DNA of 64,000 bases from Karalla daura (GCA_029224185.1 CM055210.1:10595021-10659020); one strand, 5' to 3'; shown: positions 1 through 10,700, counted from the stretch's first letter. Made by a program: numbers and translations. The notes: generated by a model from the sequence alone, not told the origin.

Positions 1-97
1 TTGAAAAATCCCATCATGTAATCAATTAAATTCTGAATTTCATTCATACAAATTGTAACTGTAATTGGATACAAGTGCTCATTTTGACACACAACTA

Positions 98-349
98 GGG
101 TGGCATGGCATTTTGGTGGTTAGGGCCATTGCCTCCCAGCAAGAAGGACCTTGGTTCAACTCCTAGATCATACCATGGGTCTTTGCATCATGCATCGATT
201 TTGTGTATTATCAAATTATCAATGATCAAATATATTGCCCCTAGGTGTGACTGTGAGAGTGAACAGTGTGTCTATATGTGTGTGTCATATGATGGCAAGA
301 CGGCTCGTGAATGAATGAATGAATGAATGAATGAATGAATGAATGAATG
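98..349 (+). repeat. tRNA-derived SINE-like repeat, copy 1 (internally deleted)
   Basis: This copy reads in the tRNA-head-to-tail direction. It starts with a head containing 'gtggttag' (A-box region) and GGTTCAACTCC at 153-163, one base off the RNA polymerase III B-box GGTTCGANNCC. It continues with 'tgcccctaggtgtgactgtg' in the body and ends in an ATGA tetranucleotide tail at about 307-349. Compared with the fuller copy at 16279-16615, the middle segment ('catgcaaactcc' region) is missing. The family appears at least twelve times in this window in both orientations, always diverged, so the copies look old. I recognise the pattern as a common teleost dispersed repeat but do not recall its database name. 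Confidence 0.6.
307..349. repeat. (ATGA)n microsatellite, SINE tail
   Basis: About ten uninterrupted ATGA units form the 3' tail of the SINE-like copy at 98-349. Tails of this kind often seed tetranucleotide microsatellites. Confidence 0.9.
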
Positions 350-539
350 CATGGAAATATGTAATTCTATTACATGCCATCTAATCACACAGAAAATAAA
401 TAAATAAAAAAAAGCCAAAAATATCCATAAACCCTAAATGTGCCTCCCTGCCTCCTTCTTTCTCCTGAACACCCACCGATGTGTGTGGCACACCCGCTTT
501 ACCTGCCGCCATCTGCCCGCACCCCGGCTCGTGTGGCGA

Positions 540-800
540 CTCATTTATTAGCACTCCATTATGTCATGTCGCCAAATGTATTTCATTTGTTATGCGTGCC
601 GGGGTGACAAAGGTGGAAATGTTCTTGCTAATTTAATGCCTATTGAGACAGAAAATTGGATGTACTTCAGGGAGCCGTGAGGAGTGTCATGATGCCCGAG
701 CTGCCAATTTCGGCCCGAGATTAATTAAAATGAAATTTCCACGGGACCTGTGACAGTCTCCCATCTCCCGCACTGTATTTCTCCATAATTGGAATCACAG
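540..800. promoter_or_regulatory. Candidate conserved non-coding element
   Basis: A repeat-free block of balanced composition with many AT-core sites: 'tcatttattagc', 'ccattatgtcatg', 'gctaatttaatgcc', and the palindrome TTAATTAA at 721-728, a paired or LIM homeodomain type site. No frame is convincingly coding. This texture is typical of vertebrate developmental enhancers, but conservation was not tested here, so the call is inference. Confidence 0.33.
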
Positions 801-1868
801 TCTGTCTCTGGAGGAGGAGGAGGAAGAGGAGAAGGTGGGAGGGGTGGGATGGGGTGGGGGGCAGCTCTGGGATGTTTCCGAGAAGTAGCAGGGATTTGCT
901 GAGGTGTGCACTGGGGACAGTCTGATTGTGTGCGCACACAGACACAGACACACACACACACACACACTTTGGAAAAGCCGGAACGTAAGAGAAGGGGAAC
1001 ATCTCATTTCTGCAAACAGGTGAAATCAATCACTTACAGTATGGCTGCCGCAGAATGAAGGACAATGAAAAGCAGTCACACTTGGAACCCAGCAGCGGGG
1101 ACAAAACCAATACATCAAGACAAAGACCACAGACTACAATAGAGCCAGAGCAAAAAAAAACAAAACAAACAAACACCCAGTTGTGCATACAGTCTGGCTG
1201 TATGGTGACGACTCATACATAACTAACAGGCTGTAACGTGACTAGACGGCGCCTCCGTTGGTAAATGTGCTGCCACAGCACAAACAAAACACAAGCAACA
1301 GCAACAAAGCTGCAACACTTTGAGATTCAGGACAGGTGATTTTTTCTGTTTTTTTCCCTTCATATTCCCTCTCTTTTCTATTTTTAAAGCAGCGAATCGA
1401 TTCGAGCAGCAGCTCGGCGCTGCCACTGCTGTAGGAAACAAAAGGACGCTGCCCCACAGGTGCCTTTAGTTCCCCGCGTTCATTTTGCTGTAAGTTCAAT
1501 GTATTCGCACAGACATTCATCATCAATACCCAGGTGTGCGAGCGGGGAGGGGTAGCAAACCACGGCAGGGCTGCGAGTTGTCACCGATGAGACAATGAAC
1601 AAACGGTAAGCGTCCTCTCAGTAATAGATCAGTGCATTTAGAGGCTTTTCAGGCGCACCGCAGAGTGGTTTAGGAGGCTTAGAGACAAGACTTTACAACT
1701 CGCCAGAGTTATTACGGCATGCTAATGGAGGAAAACAGAGGATGTGCTGACAAAATAATCCGACGGGAATGCATACGTGCACGAATGTATTTGTAAGACA
1801 CGTGGCCTCGGCAGCCAGAGTCGACCCCGCTCAACGGCTGCAGCAAACCCCTAACCACACTCGTACGT
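801..1868. other. Non-coding stretch with GA-rich and CA-rich tracts
   Basis: Holds a GGA-rich purine stretch (about 810-860), a short CA array ending near 967, an A-rich piece near 1150-1175 and otherwise unique sequence. Minus-strand open frames here run through the CA and GGA tracts and show no domain. Nothing gene-like is seen. Confidence 0.6.
947..967. repeat. (CA)n microsatellite
   Basis: Pure CA dinucleotide run, preceded by an imperfect gacaca stretch. Confidence 0.9.
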
Positions 1869-2082
1869 TATCTCACGTGCTTTGCATTCAATGGTGTTGC
1901 TGGGGTACACACATCATTCACCCTCACACTCAACCCTCGAGGCATGTTGGAGTCTCTTATTGACTTGAATGTGTTGTTGTGCTACGGAGAAAACCTACCT
2001 AGAGATGTGGAGAAGATGCAAACTCCAATCTGAAAGGTTCTCAGTCCGACCGGGAATCGAACCGGCAAACTTCAAAGACTTA
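1869..2082 (-). repeat. SINE-like repeat, copy 2, with perfect B box
   Basis: Reads tail-to-head on the plus strand: 'atctcacgtgctttgcattc', then 'caccctcacactca', then 'gcaaactcc', then the B box. The reverse complement of 2053-2063 is GGTTCGATTCC, an exact B-box consensus, the best preserved in the window. The true head past the B box is lost or too diverged. It belongs to the same family as the copies at 98-349 and 16279-16615. Confidence 0.6.
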
Positions 2083-2675
2083 TCTAGTATCTGTCAAGTT
2101 ATTCTTTTGGGACCACATTAAATGGAGTTTGACTTACGACAAACTAAGTGGCGGAAAATAAGCCTGCTCTCAATGACAAGTTTGATAATTACCAATTTAT
2201 CTATGCTATCTCTGCGATGGCCACGTCTTCGAGTTTACAGAAACATACAGCACCACTCAGCCCGAGCAAATGGCTCTACAATCTCTCCTCTGGCTAGAAG
2301 AGGAGATTTCAAAAACTGACAAAAATAAAACGGCGTTGTTCAATGTTTTGAGATCAGCTTGGCGATAAGGAAATTATATTTCGCAGATAGGAATCGTAAC
2401 GGGATGATGTCTTCATAGTGATAATCCTCAAAACTCTCTCTCGAGGGTTGTGTGTTTTTTTTTAATGTGCGTGATTAGCAGTTGCATCACATGACAGAAA
2501 ACCGGGAGGAAAACACAAGTGGAGCACGATACCTCTATTTTTCTGCCTCTCTTTCATCCATGCTGTAATCCTCAGTCAAAAAGATCAAGCTGCTTTCTTA
2601 CCTTTCTAGGTAGACAGGAGCTTAAGCACTGTCACTGGATGGATTTGGGCTAGACCTGAGCTGTCTGTTAAGTCT
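2083..2675. other. Unique non-coding stretch
   Basis: Mixed sequence with no recognisable repeat or splice-flanked frame. A 65-codon plus-strand frame near 2122-2319 shows no family resemblance. Confidence 0.5.
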
Positions 2676-2965
2676 GGTGCCCCCCCCCCCTCTATTTTTT
2701 TTTTCTTTTGGCCAAAGCAAAAGTACTCATGAGTTAAATGCAGGTTTCTGTGGGGGAATTAAAGGCTCTTTAAAAATGACTGAAGTTAAAGCAGGTGTAA
2801 AAAGAGACAGAGAGAGAGAGGCAGAGAGAGAGAGAGAGGAGCACCTTAGAGGAAACCGAGCCAAATAGAAATGAAACAAGGGGGGGGGCTAACAACTGAT
2901 AAGAATACCAACTGAGAAATGCCGACTGTTTCTTCTGCTGCTGCTTCTTCTGCTGCTGCTGGATA
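2676..2965. repeat. Cluster of simple repeats (C-run, GA, G-run, CTG/CTT)
   Basis: Contains a run of ten C (about 2680-2690), a T-rich piece, an imperfect GA array (about 2804-2840), a run of nine G near 2881, and a CTG/CTT trinucleotide stretch (about 2929-2961). These are low-complexity tracts, not coding. Confidence 0.85.
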
Positions 2966-5085
2966 GGGGAAAAAAATCCTTTCCAGTTAAATTACATTCA
3001 GAGCTCCCACTGATCAGAATGTGCCAAAAGGAAAGACTCACTCATCAGACAGTCAAATGAACACAACTGAGAGTCTGGTATTAATTAAGGACCAACATCA
3101 CACACACATTTTGAACAATGCTCATCTTTTATCTACTAAAGGAAAGATTTGGTCTCTTTCTGGCTTTTTTTCAGCATTTGCTGCTACCGTGAGGGGAAAA
3201 AGGTCCCGCGTGTTTGCATCCATTGTCAAGACTGATTGCTTTGATCAAGGACTTGCGTGGAAACTGTCCTCTGGGTATAAGAGAGTGTTTATCATGACAA
3301 GGGGCATTTGTACGCGCAGTTCTGAGTAGCTATTCAACGTGCGAACCCTAATCAAATCCTAGTGCCCAACTAACCCCATCTGACCTCCTCGTCCTATTAG
3401 AAATTGTTCGGAATTCATCAAGTGTGATTTGGGAGACTCTGAAGAGGTCTTGTTTGTGATTAATTCAATTATTTGAACTTGAAACTGAACCTGAGACCTG
3501 ACCTGGAATGCTCTGGAGGTCAAGCTGGAAAAGAACGCCGCCCAAGGATACAATTTAAGTTCAGTCTTATTTATTTCTTTATTTTTTTACCCTATTCTGC
3601 ACTGAGATAGAGTTTATCTCAATAGCAGACCGCTCCTTGTCTCACAGTCGCTGCAGTTTTCCTTTGTGTGAGAAAAATCATGCAGCTTGAGATGAATAAA
3701 TCATCAGTTTTTTTTTCTCTTCTTGTCTTTTGATTGGGATTTGTGAAAAGAGACACATGGTGGAAAAATTTGGGTTGATGTTGACAATAGAAGACTTGGA
3801 GAGAGAGAAAGCATTAAGGCTGGTGGGCTGGTGAGGCTGGTCGGCCCCTAACTGGCATATAGAGATGAAAACTCTTGGAGCCTTGGGATCTGATTCTATT
3901 TATGCTTTTATTATCTTTTCTGAAGGATGCAGTCTGCAATGCTCAGACACACCTATTTGCCAGCCGTTGCAGCTGACCCGACTGACATGGTCTCTTGGAC
4001 TGAACACACCTGGACACCAGAGCACGCTCGCAAGTCACTTTCACAGAAACAGTCATGCATATCCAAAAAACACACATGAGGTAGGCGAGCACGTGGTAAC
4101 ATACGCACAATGACACAAAAATAGGCACAGAGACACACCCACTTCCATTTTTGTGAGAGACAATACGCAGCCTGTGCTCCATATTTGGGCCGCTTACATA
4201 ACTTACTGTCGTGAATTATGTAATTCTGCGTTATTAATTTTTAAACGCACCTCTCTTTGAAGCAACTATAATTGGTGCATTTATATGTTTTGTGCCTCGT
4301 CTCCGAGGTATCAGCGCTCTCTGACGTGAGTTCAGTGGCAGCGAAACAGACAGTCTCCAAAAGCGAGGCGTACGCATTCTCCCTCGCCGCTCGCTGGCTC
4401 AAGAGGACAGGCTGGATCTCTGCGATTAAAAAAAAAACAACCAAAAAAAAAACCAAAAACGAAAACACAAAAGGTTCCATGCTGTCACGGGGAATAAAAA
4501 TATGACACGCTGCTTTTTCTTCCCCCTCTCTACCACACCCCTCCTTCTCCAGCACTCGGAAAGTTTCACCGAAAAATACTGCGGCAGAGAAGGAGAGAGA
4601 GAGAGAGCAGACGAGAGTGTGTTGACTTCGTGACAGCTGTCATGAGGCTTTGACAGCTGTTGTTAAGCTTTGTCTATTTTGATAGCGCTACATCGAGGGC
4701 TTAAGCGCTGCCGAGCAGGTGTGCTAATTTACACAACAGCGAGGTTCAGTCAATAACACTCGCTGTTGTGCCGCGAGCTCCACAATGCCGCCAAATTAGC
4801 CAAAATGTTCAAAACCCCCCCCACACCCCAAAAAATAACATGGGGAAACATTTGCAAAAAAAAAACCCAATCACGGAACACAAAAGCTCCTCATCCCAAA
4901 AGTACAGTGAACAGCACTCAATAAACCTAACCCAAACTGCAATAAATTAGGTTACGACGGTTAGAACCTCGTTTATGGAGAAATTCAAACAGAAGAGGCA
5001 CAGATTCATTATTAACCGGCTTCCAGCTCAGAGCAACGAAAACGTGTTCAAAGAATGAAGTGAGACAGTTCAAAACTTCTTTCAG
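2966..5085. other. Unique non-coding stretch, A-rich near 4430-4475
   Basis: No repeat family or exon stands out. There is an A-rich low-complexity patch at about 4426-4475 and a GA patch near 4590-4610. The palindromic-looking phrase 'gacagctgt' occurs twice at about 4632-4662 (two E-box CAGCTG cores about 25 bp apart). Short frames show no domains. Confidence 0.5.
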
Positions 5086-5111
5086 TTTATCCATCCATCC
5101 ATCCATCCATT
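5086..5111. repeat. (ATCC)n microsatellite
   Basis: Five to six ATCC units. The same tetramer dominates the array near 52670 and is the complement of the GATG-type tail seen on teleost dispersed repeats. Confidence 0.85.
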
Positions 5112-5289
5112 CAACCGTGACACTGGAAAAGCATAGAACATAAATTTTGGCTACTAATTCGAAAGTCTTTCTCTCTATCAGCTCTGCTACTGTGATTTAA
5201 TATAGCCCTAACTGTTGGGTATACAAACAATAGGGCACAAGGATCACTACGTGCAAATTTACTTTCAGCTTGTTGGTGCAACTGGGATT

Positions 5290-5360
5290 GCCTCTTCATG
5301 TAAAGTGTCTGGAGATAACACTTTTATGAACTGGCACTTTAAATAACGTTGAATTGTAAA
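5290..5360 (+). repeat. Remnant of a non-LTR retroelement 3' end
   Basis: The phrase 'tgtaaagtgtctggagataa' followed by 'gaactggcactttaaataa' and 'gttgaattgta' resembles the familiar fish LINE 3' terminus that reads 'taaagcgcc...gaattggcgctatataaataaa...ttgaattga'. Only the tail is present and no reverse transcriptase frame is seen upstream. The family assignment is from memory of the pattern. Confidence 0.45.
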
Positions 5361-5489
5361 TAGCTAGTTAAAATATTCATCGTCATGTATAATTCAAATT
5401 TCTTAGACTTTTATATTGCATGTTTACTTTTTGTGTTTTATATTGAATTTTTCAACTAAACGTTGCATATTGGGGTATGTTTGCATGTT

Positions 5490-5565
5490 TTACATTGCAT
5501 TTCAAACACAGTGACATGTACACTGCATGTGACAAATAAATAAAACTCTTGAATCTTAAAATTGA
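5490..5565 (+). repeat. Second non-LTR (L2-like) 3' tail remnant
   Basis: 'gcatgtgacaaataaataaa' followed directly by 'actcttgaatctt' matches the usual L2/Rex-type LINE ending, in which a 'gacaataaa' box precedes short 'cttgaatc' tail units. It lies about 200 bp downstream of a different LINE tail, so this spot has received more than one insertion, or the two pieces mark one rearranged element. Confidence 0.5.
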
Positions 5566-5689
5566 CCAACAAAACCTATATGTACTGTATATGACATACA
5601 TGTCATGTTATGATCTCTGTCATATATGACATCATTAAGTGCATTATCTCAAAAAATTAGAGCTGCAAGAAAACATTTTCCAATTAAGG

Positions 5690-5950
5690 GGATTGAATTG
5701 ACCTAGGATGAGGTCTAACGTCTGAGCCACTGTGTTGTCTTACTGATTGTCCAATAATGGTGTAGCAGAGTCTCTCACACTCACATCAAGGGCCAATTTA
5801 AAGTCTCCAGTCAACCTACCATGGGGCTGTTTGTTTATGGTGGAATTAGACAACCCACACCCAAACATGGAAACTGAACACATACCCTTGGTCTGACTGA
5901 AACTGCTGTCCCACTTGCTGTGAGGTGACAGCACTAACTACTCCCTCCAA
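5690..5950 (-). repeat. SINE-like repeat, copy 3
   Basis: Recognisable pieces in tail-to-head order: 'tctctcacactcacatcaag', 'ggccaatttaaagtctcc', 'caacctaccatggggctg', 'acccaaacatggaaactgaa', and 'cttgctgtgaggtgacagca' near 5918-5935, which is the reverse complement of the family head. The body is degenerate and the B box is lost. The first ~70 bp may belong to another fragment. Confidence 0.5.
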
Positions 5951-6135
5951 CGTAAGTGCAACAAGGCCCCACTTTACTGCAGTAACTTAGGCTGACAAAC
6001 CCCCCCCCAAAGTAAAGACAGAAAAGCATGCAGAGATAATCACTTGAAAATGAGTAATCTAAGGTGATCCAGTTAAGCAGTCCGTTGCAGACATGCCTGT
6101 TTGACCTCTGCGGTGTGTGTCATCACATGCTTGAA

Positions 6136-6154
6136 CAAAAAAAAAAAAAAAAAG
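6136..6154. repeat. Poly(A) run
   Basis: Uninterrupted A run of about 16. No recognisable retroelement body precedes it. Confidence 0.85.
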
Positions 6155-6256
6155 AGAGGGTCGCATGAAACAGCCCTCGGCTATGGCGATTTAAGAGTCT
6201 CGATTATACAATCCAATCTCGCGGCACACCGTGACACGACCGCTTTCCCCCCACAG

Positions 6257-6473
6257 GGATCATGAAAGTTTCATCAGCGCTGGCACAAAGAGCGCCTGAA
6301 TACATTTTTCATCGTCATTTGCCATTCATCATTCATGGTAATCATCTGAAGTCAGGAGCCTCGAAAGACACAAATGTACACAAACATGGATCCCATGGCC
6401 CACGCTGGCATCCCGGGAGGTGCCCCTGTAAATATCCCATGATTAACTACCCTCCTCAAAGTGCCGTCTGCAG
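6257..6473 (+). other. Candidate internal exon with strong splice sites
   Basis: The acceptor is 'gctttccccccacag' ending at 6256. The donor is CAG|GTAAGTA at 6471-6480, a full match to the MAG|GTRAGT consensus. The 217-nt interval is open in only one frame (continuing from ATG 6262 to a stop, TAA, that spans the donor). The other two frames stop early. The predicted peptide is His- and Pro-rich, with 'HRHLPF', 'HGSHGPRWHPG' and 'CPCKYP', and matches no family I know. It could be a lncRNA exon, a poison exon, an exon of an unrecognised protein, or a conserved enhancer with fortuitous splice sites. No partner exons were identified. Confidence 0.33.
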
Positions 6474-6559
6474 GTAAGTAACTGTAGCAGCGCCTAAAAG
6501 GAGGAAGCCAGGCTTTCTCCATCGCAGAGCGAGAGAGAAGAATCCTCCATCACGGCATT

Positions 6560-6690
6560 GATCATAGATGTGGTCGTTATTGCGAGATGCCCTTAGGCCT
6601 AATTAAATATTAAACCTTTTATTTGCTCCCACAAAGGTATTTGTAAATACATTTCATGCCAGGGAAAGCATCAAAGATTTTGAATCCCCC
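6560..6690. promoter_or_regulatory. Candidate conserved non-coding element
   Basis: A compact AT-balanced block: 'cttaggcctaattaaatatt' followed by 'aaaccttttatttgctccc' and 'tttgtaaatacatttcatgc'. It includes a forkhead-like 'gtaaata' and TAATTA-type homeodomain cores. It is free of repeats and of open frames. The regulatory role is inferred from composition only. Confidence 0.35.
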
Positions 6691-6894
6691 CGCCCTCCTG
6701 ACACAAAGGTGCGGTTATTGCCGCTCGACCGCCCCCCGCCCCACCCCAAACCATTTAGGCGCATTTAGAATGATGAAAGAGGGAGGAAATTGCAGCCGAA
6801 GGCTTCCAGGGGGGAGTGGATAGTATATACGTCTCACAGTCTCACATCGTTGAGATATTATATGTTCCGGACTTCTATGAGGTTATAAAGAAAG

Positions 6895-7300
6895 GTTATA
6901 AAAGAATACTTGCTGCACAGTGTGCGCTTATTGTAATTCTGATAATCGGATTAAGCAGAAGTCGATGTTTTTAATGAAGCCGGAAAAATAGATGCAGCTT
7001 TGTTTGGCCGCTGGATAATGCATATTGTTTTACTGCTGCGTGTTTGAGAGTCATCACCGTGGAGCGGGGCCCACCCCACCCACTCCTTCCAGCAGGAGTC
7101 TAACCTGCTCGGGCACAGCCAGTCAGTCATAAACAACAGGTGACAGTACATCCGGCATGTCTGTCCCGGCCGGGCGCCTTAATTGATTGCTCTGCCTGAC
7201 ACGAGCGAATAAATCAGGAAGTCCATCATCAATAGAACCGCCAGCTATCAAGTCATAACCCAGGCCAAAATAAATGGAGGGGAGCGTGGTATAAAACATA
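6895..7300. promoter_or_regulatory. Candidate conserved element with bicoid-type GGATTA site
   Basis: GGATTA at 6948-6953 within 'gataatcggattaag' is the core bound by OTX/PITX/GSC-type homeodomains. Further on are 'gccttaattgattgc' near 7176-7190 and 'gaataaatcagg' near 7206. The block is repeat-free and no frame is persuasive. It was chosen because several homeodomain-type cores cluster in 400 bp. Confidence 0.35.
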
Positions 7301-7530
7301 TATTGGCCTTCACTTGCTTGGTATATCCATAATTCACGGGCATAAATTACACTGGCTGTCCCCTCTCGTTTACAGTCAGGGGGAGCTGGAGTTCACCCAG
7401 GGAAACAGTAGATGGAGCCCCTCGCATTGGCTTGCCTCCACCGCCTTCCACCGGAAACATTACATCAGTGATTTATTTCTCCCTCCAGCTCCGTATCATC
7501 ACCATTACATGCCATTTATGTCATTAAGGT

Positions 7531-7608
7531 TTGTGTGTGCCTCCGTGTGTGTTTTTGTGCCCATGTGCGTGTGCGTGCGTGTGTGTGCGTGCATGTGTGC
7601 GTGTGTGT
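7531..7608. repeat. Imperfect (GT)n microsatellite
   Basis: GT-rich alternating tract with GC and CAT interruptions. The 116-codon frame across it (Cys-Val run) is an artefact of the repeat. Confidence 0.85.
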
Positions 7609-7816
7609 TCTGCTTCAGGTTTCCAAGACAGCAAAGGAGACTGAATAGCACAGGGCTGCCATGAGAGGAGTTCCAAAAAAGCTTTAAGATAACTGGAAGC
7701 ACAAATCTAGGTCATACGACGTTGCATGTCAATTAGCTGTATTTGTCAACCTCAATCTGGATTACACTGCTGCAGCAGATCCCCCAGGGTTAGTAAGTTT
7801 CAACTTTTGACTGTGG

Positions 7817-7817
<1 letters not shown>

Positions 7818-7873
<56 letters not shown>
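7818..7873. repeat. (CT)n microsatellite, about 28 units
   Basis: A pure polypyrimidine-polypurine dinucleotide tract of 56 bp. Such mirror-repeat tracts can form triplex (H-DNA). Confidence 0.95.
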
Positions 7874-7876
<3 letters not shown>

Positions 7877-9437
7877 GATGCATTCTGTTTGTGTCTGGGG
7901 CATATGTTGTCATGATTCTTTTGAGTATTTCTCTTGACGTATTATATAATTCGACTGTTCTTTGCGGATGCATCAGTTGGCGATGACAGTTGAGATGCAG
8001 GTTGCTTTGAAAGCCTGAATAGAGAATCACAGTGCCGATTACTTGATCTCTTGTGGTTAATTGACAGCTGCTCTCACCTTTCTTCTCCTGTGTTTAATTC
8101 CTACGCGCCTATCTATCTTTTATCAACTCGGAACCCGAAACCCCTCTACAGAAAGCAGGAATTGATCCATGCTGTACTCTAATAATGACAGAGCGCTGGA
8201 GCTTCAGTGTTTGTTAGCCCGAGGAAGGCCACGGGACATGAACATGATGGGAGATGACATTTAAGAAAAAGAAAAGACGAGGATGGAAGTAGTAGCAGTA
8301 GTAGTCCGAGGAGCGGCGCGGAGAGCTTGTGGCTCGGGCGCCGAGGCACGGACACTTCTCCACGCTGATTACTGCCACAGCTGAGGAAACCCGTGGGTGT
8401 GAGCGGGAACCCGTTGGCATTTGGAGCTTTCTTAAAAAAGCCTGGACAGAGCGGGCTCACAGCTTGTCACTTGCTTGGTAAATGTTGCATCATAAACAAC
8501 AGGCGAGCAACTGGAGCTGCGTCTGTGACTCGGTGGGTGTTTGGGAGCTTCTGCAACTGTGTACAACGGGGCTTCATCTTGTTAGGGAATTTTCCCTAAC
8601 CTCAACGTGTCACATGTCAGTATCTGTCAGTTAAAACAGGTAACATGATGATGTTTTCGGGTGAAAAGGTAAAACTTTTGTTTGTTTACTGAATATACAG
8701 AACAATATGGAGAGGGACATGGGAACAGTAAAGTTTTGAGAACATGCATGCTCAGTGCAGCTTGCAGCCATTAAATTTCTATGCATTTGAAGTCTGATCA
8801 CAAAATCACAGAGCCAGCTACTGGCCTGGTGGATGTACTGCAGTGCCTCTGAGTTTTTGCACAGGGCTCAAAACTATAAAAAGCATTAAATTATCCTGTC
8901 TAATATCTTGTAAATTTTACATGTGGAGCCTATATTTTTAATTAGTAAGACACTGGAGTCCAAGGTGCCTTATGTAGAAAAGGCTTATTTATACTTGGCC
9001 AAGGAAAATGGAGGAGAGCGTCACTACAGAGAACATGCTGGTTATTCTTTCAGTTCTCCTTCGCCAAGTAATAAAAGGAACCTTGAGCGAAAAAACACTT
9101 TTAACCTTGGCTTCGTGAAATAACGACTGCCTTTTCCCATCCAGATATGTACGAATCCAAAAACATCATGTCTGATATAAATTTCGAACTATGACCTCCA
9201 AAACAATATTTGTATTATTACCTCTATATACGCACAATAAATTAACAATAAATATTCCAATCAACAATTCTAGGTCCTTATTAATACACCTTTTGTATGT
9301 AAGACATGTTGGACTCCTCCGATCCATGAGCCCCAGATTTAAAATCTACAACACATCTGTCCTAAATGTCTTTACTCACAGCCACACAAGAGTGTTTATT
9401 CACTGTCACATTCAGTTGTGCACATGTGCACACCTCC
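7874..9437. other. Unique non-coding stretch
   Basis: No repeat family, domain or convincing exon. 8270-8450 is GC-richer, with 'agtagtagcagtagtagtcc' and several CpGs, and could be weakly regulatory. The rest is ordinary AT-rich intergenic or intronic sequence. Confidence 0.5.
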
Positions 9438-9438
9438 C

Positions 9439-9462
9439 ACACACACACACACACACACACAC
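9439..9462. repeat. (CA)n microsatellite
   Basis: Twelve CA units immediately 5' of the CpG-rich block at 9540-9880. Confidence 0.9.
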
Positions 9463-9539
9463 GAGTGTTTGCGCAGCAGTCGAGCCAGGCCAGATTGCTG
9501 TGGCGGAAGATACGCGGTGGAATCATCAATCACGAGAGC

Positions 9540-9880
9540 CTCCCTCTGGTCAAATCAGGTTTGTCCTGGTGTGAGCGGAGTGCAGTGCCAGCCGAGCAAA
9601 GACAGGCGACTCGCTGGCTGCCGGGCGCCGGGGCCACGCCGGGGCTTGTCACGACGTCCGGCGGCGTATCAATCTCGCAGCAGACGCACGGATGGACGGA
9701 CGGCGACCGGGACGAAGCCGCGTCTCCATCGGGAACAACGGGGACGGGGACGCGGCTTCGGCCATTGACAGAGTTCCCCGGGCTGCCCCCCCGCGGTGAA
9801 ATGAAACAGCTGGAGTTATGGAGAGCACATTGTTTCGAGCCGCATCTGGTCTCCGCAAAACTCCTCTCCTGAAGGAGAGC
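9540..9880. promoter_or_regulatory. CpG island with strong hairpin, promoter candidate
   Basis: About 33 CpG dinucleotides are counted by eye between 9568 and 9802, in sequence near two-thirds GC, against an AT-richer, CpG-poor background. In vertebrates such islands usually mark unmethylated promoters or developmental enhancers. No TATA box is obvious. A 15-bp inverted repeat (9713-9727 with 9746-9760) sits inside. The plus frame 9366-9872 crosses the island but begins in the CA array and shows no domain, so it is not called a CDS. No splice donor of good quality follows closely. Confidence 0.4.
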
Positions 9881-10535
9881 CTGGCTCTCTGCCTCTGCGT
9901 CTTGGATGGGAGAGTTATGGCGCTCGATGATAAAAATGACCTTGGGCGGTTATGAAAGTATAGAAAAATGCTCGGTGCTCAAAGTCAACAGGCAGAATCA
10001 TGTACATTGGACCTTGAGGTACAGTCATGAAGTATTTTCAAGACCAGGTTAAATCACTGAAAAAGCGACGTCAAGCCCCGAATCACCTTTAGAATGTTTC
10101 TGCAAATTCAATCTGAGGCGACATTCACACGAGCCTTGAGCAACAAAGCCAGTCTATCTCCAGTGGAAAGCACAGACCAGAGTACCTCAACAGACACAGA
10201 CAAGCTGAAGCACTCCCATGCCATTTCCATGTTACCAATTCCTCTATTTGTCAAGGTCAACTATTTCATCGGCGTGGAGAAGAAATCTGGGCTATAACCA
10301 TGTTTGAGCAGCAGGATTCGGGGAAATGAGAAAGCTGAAGTGCAGCTCACAAGTGTAATTGGTCTCCTGGCATCTTCACACAGGGCTTGATTAACATGCC
10401 TTTGAAGCATTCCAGGCGCATTTGCCCGCAGAACAAAGACACAGCAGATAATAATGATCAGAAATGTTTGAATTTCTACTAGTTATTGACAGACAAGGTA
10501 TTCGAACGTCTCGGACATCTGTCTTTGATGTGAAT
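9881..10535. other. Unique non-coding stretch
   Basis: Ordinary mixed sequence downstream of the CpG island. No donor, repeat or coding signal is supported. Confidence 0.5.
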
Positions 10536-10700
10536 TGATAGATACGCTCGGTCCCTTAAAGGTGCAGTTATCTTCAAAAAGCCAGACGGGATTAAAAAGA
10601 AGATGGTAGTATTTGGGACGAGCAGGAGTAATATTAATATTAAGGCTCTGCCAAGCAAGGACAGAGAGCCTTTAATGCTTGTCGTTGCTTTAACCAACCA
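10536..10700. promoter_or_regulatory. Candidate conserved element with TAATATTAATATTA palindrome
   Basis: A perfect 14-bp palindrome TAATATTAATATTA at 10629-10642 supplies overlapping TAAT cores on both strands. It lies in a unique block with 'gaattgatagatacgctcgg' upstream. The arrangement suits homeodomain dimers, but function is inference. Confidence 0.3.

Noticed and set aside
2040..2070. Possible tRNA gene from an exact B box
   Set aside because: No cloverleaf, anticodon arm or acceptor stem can be folded. The B box belongs to the SINE-like copy.
9366..9872. 168-codon plus frame over the CpG island
   Set aside because: It starts just 5' of a CA array (Thr-His run) and owes its length to GC-rich, stop-poor sequence. 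No domain, no splice context.
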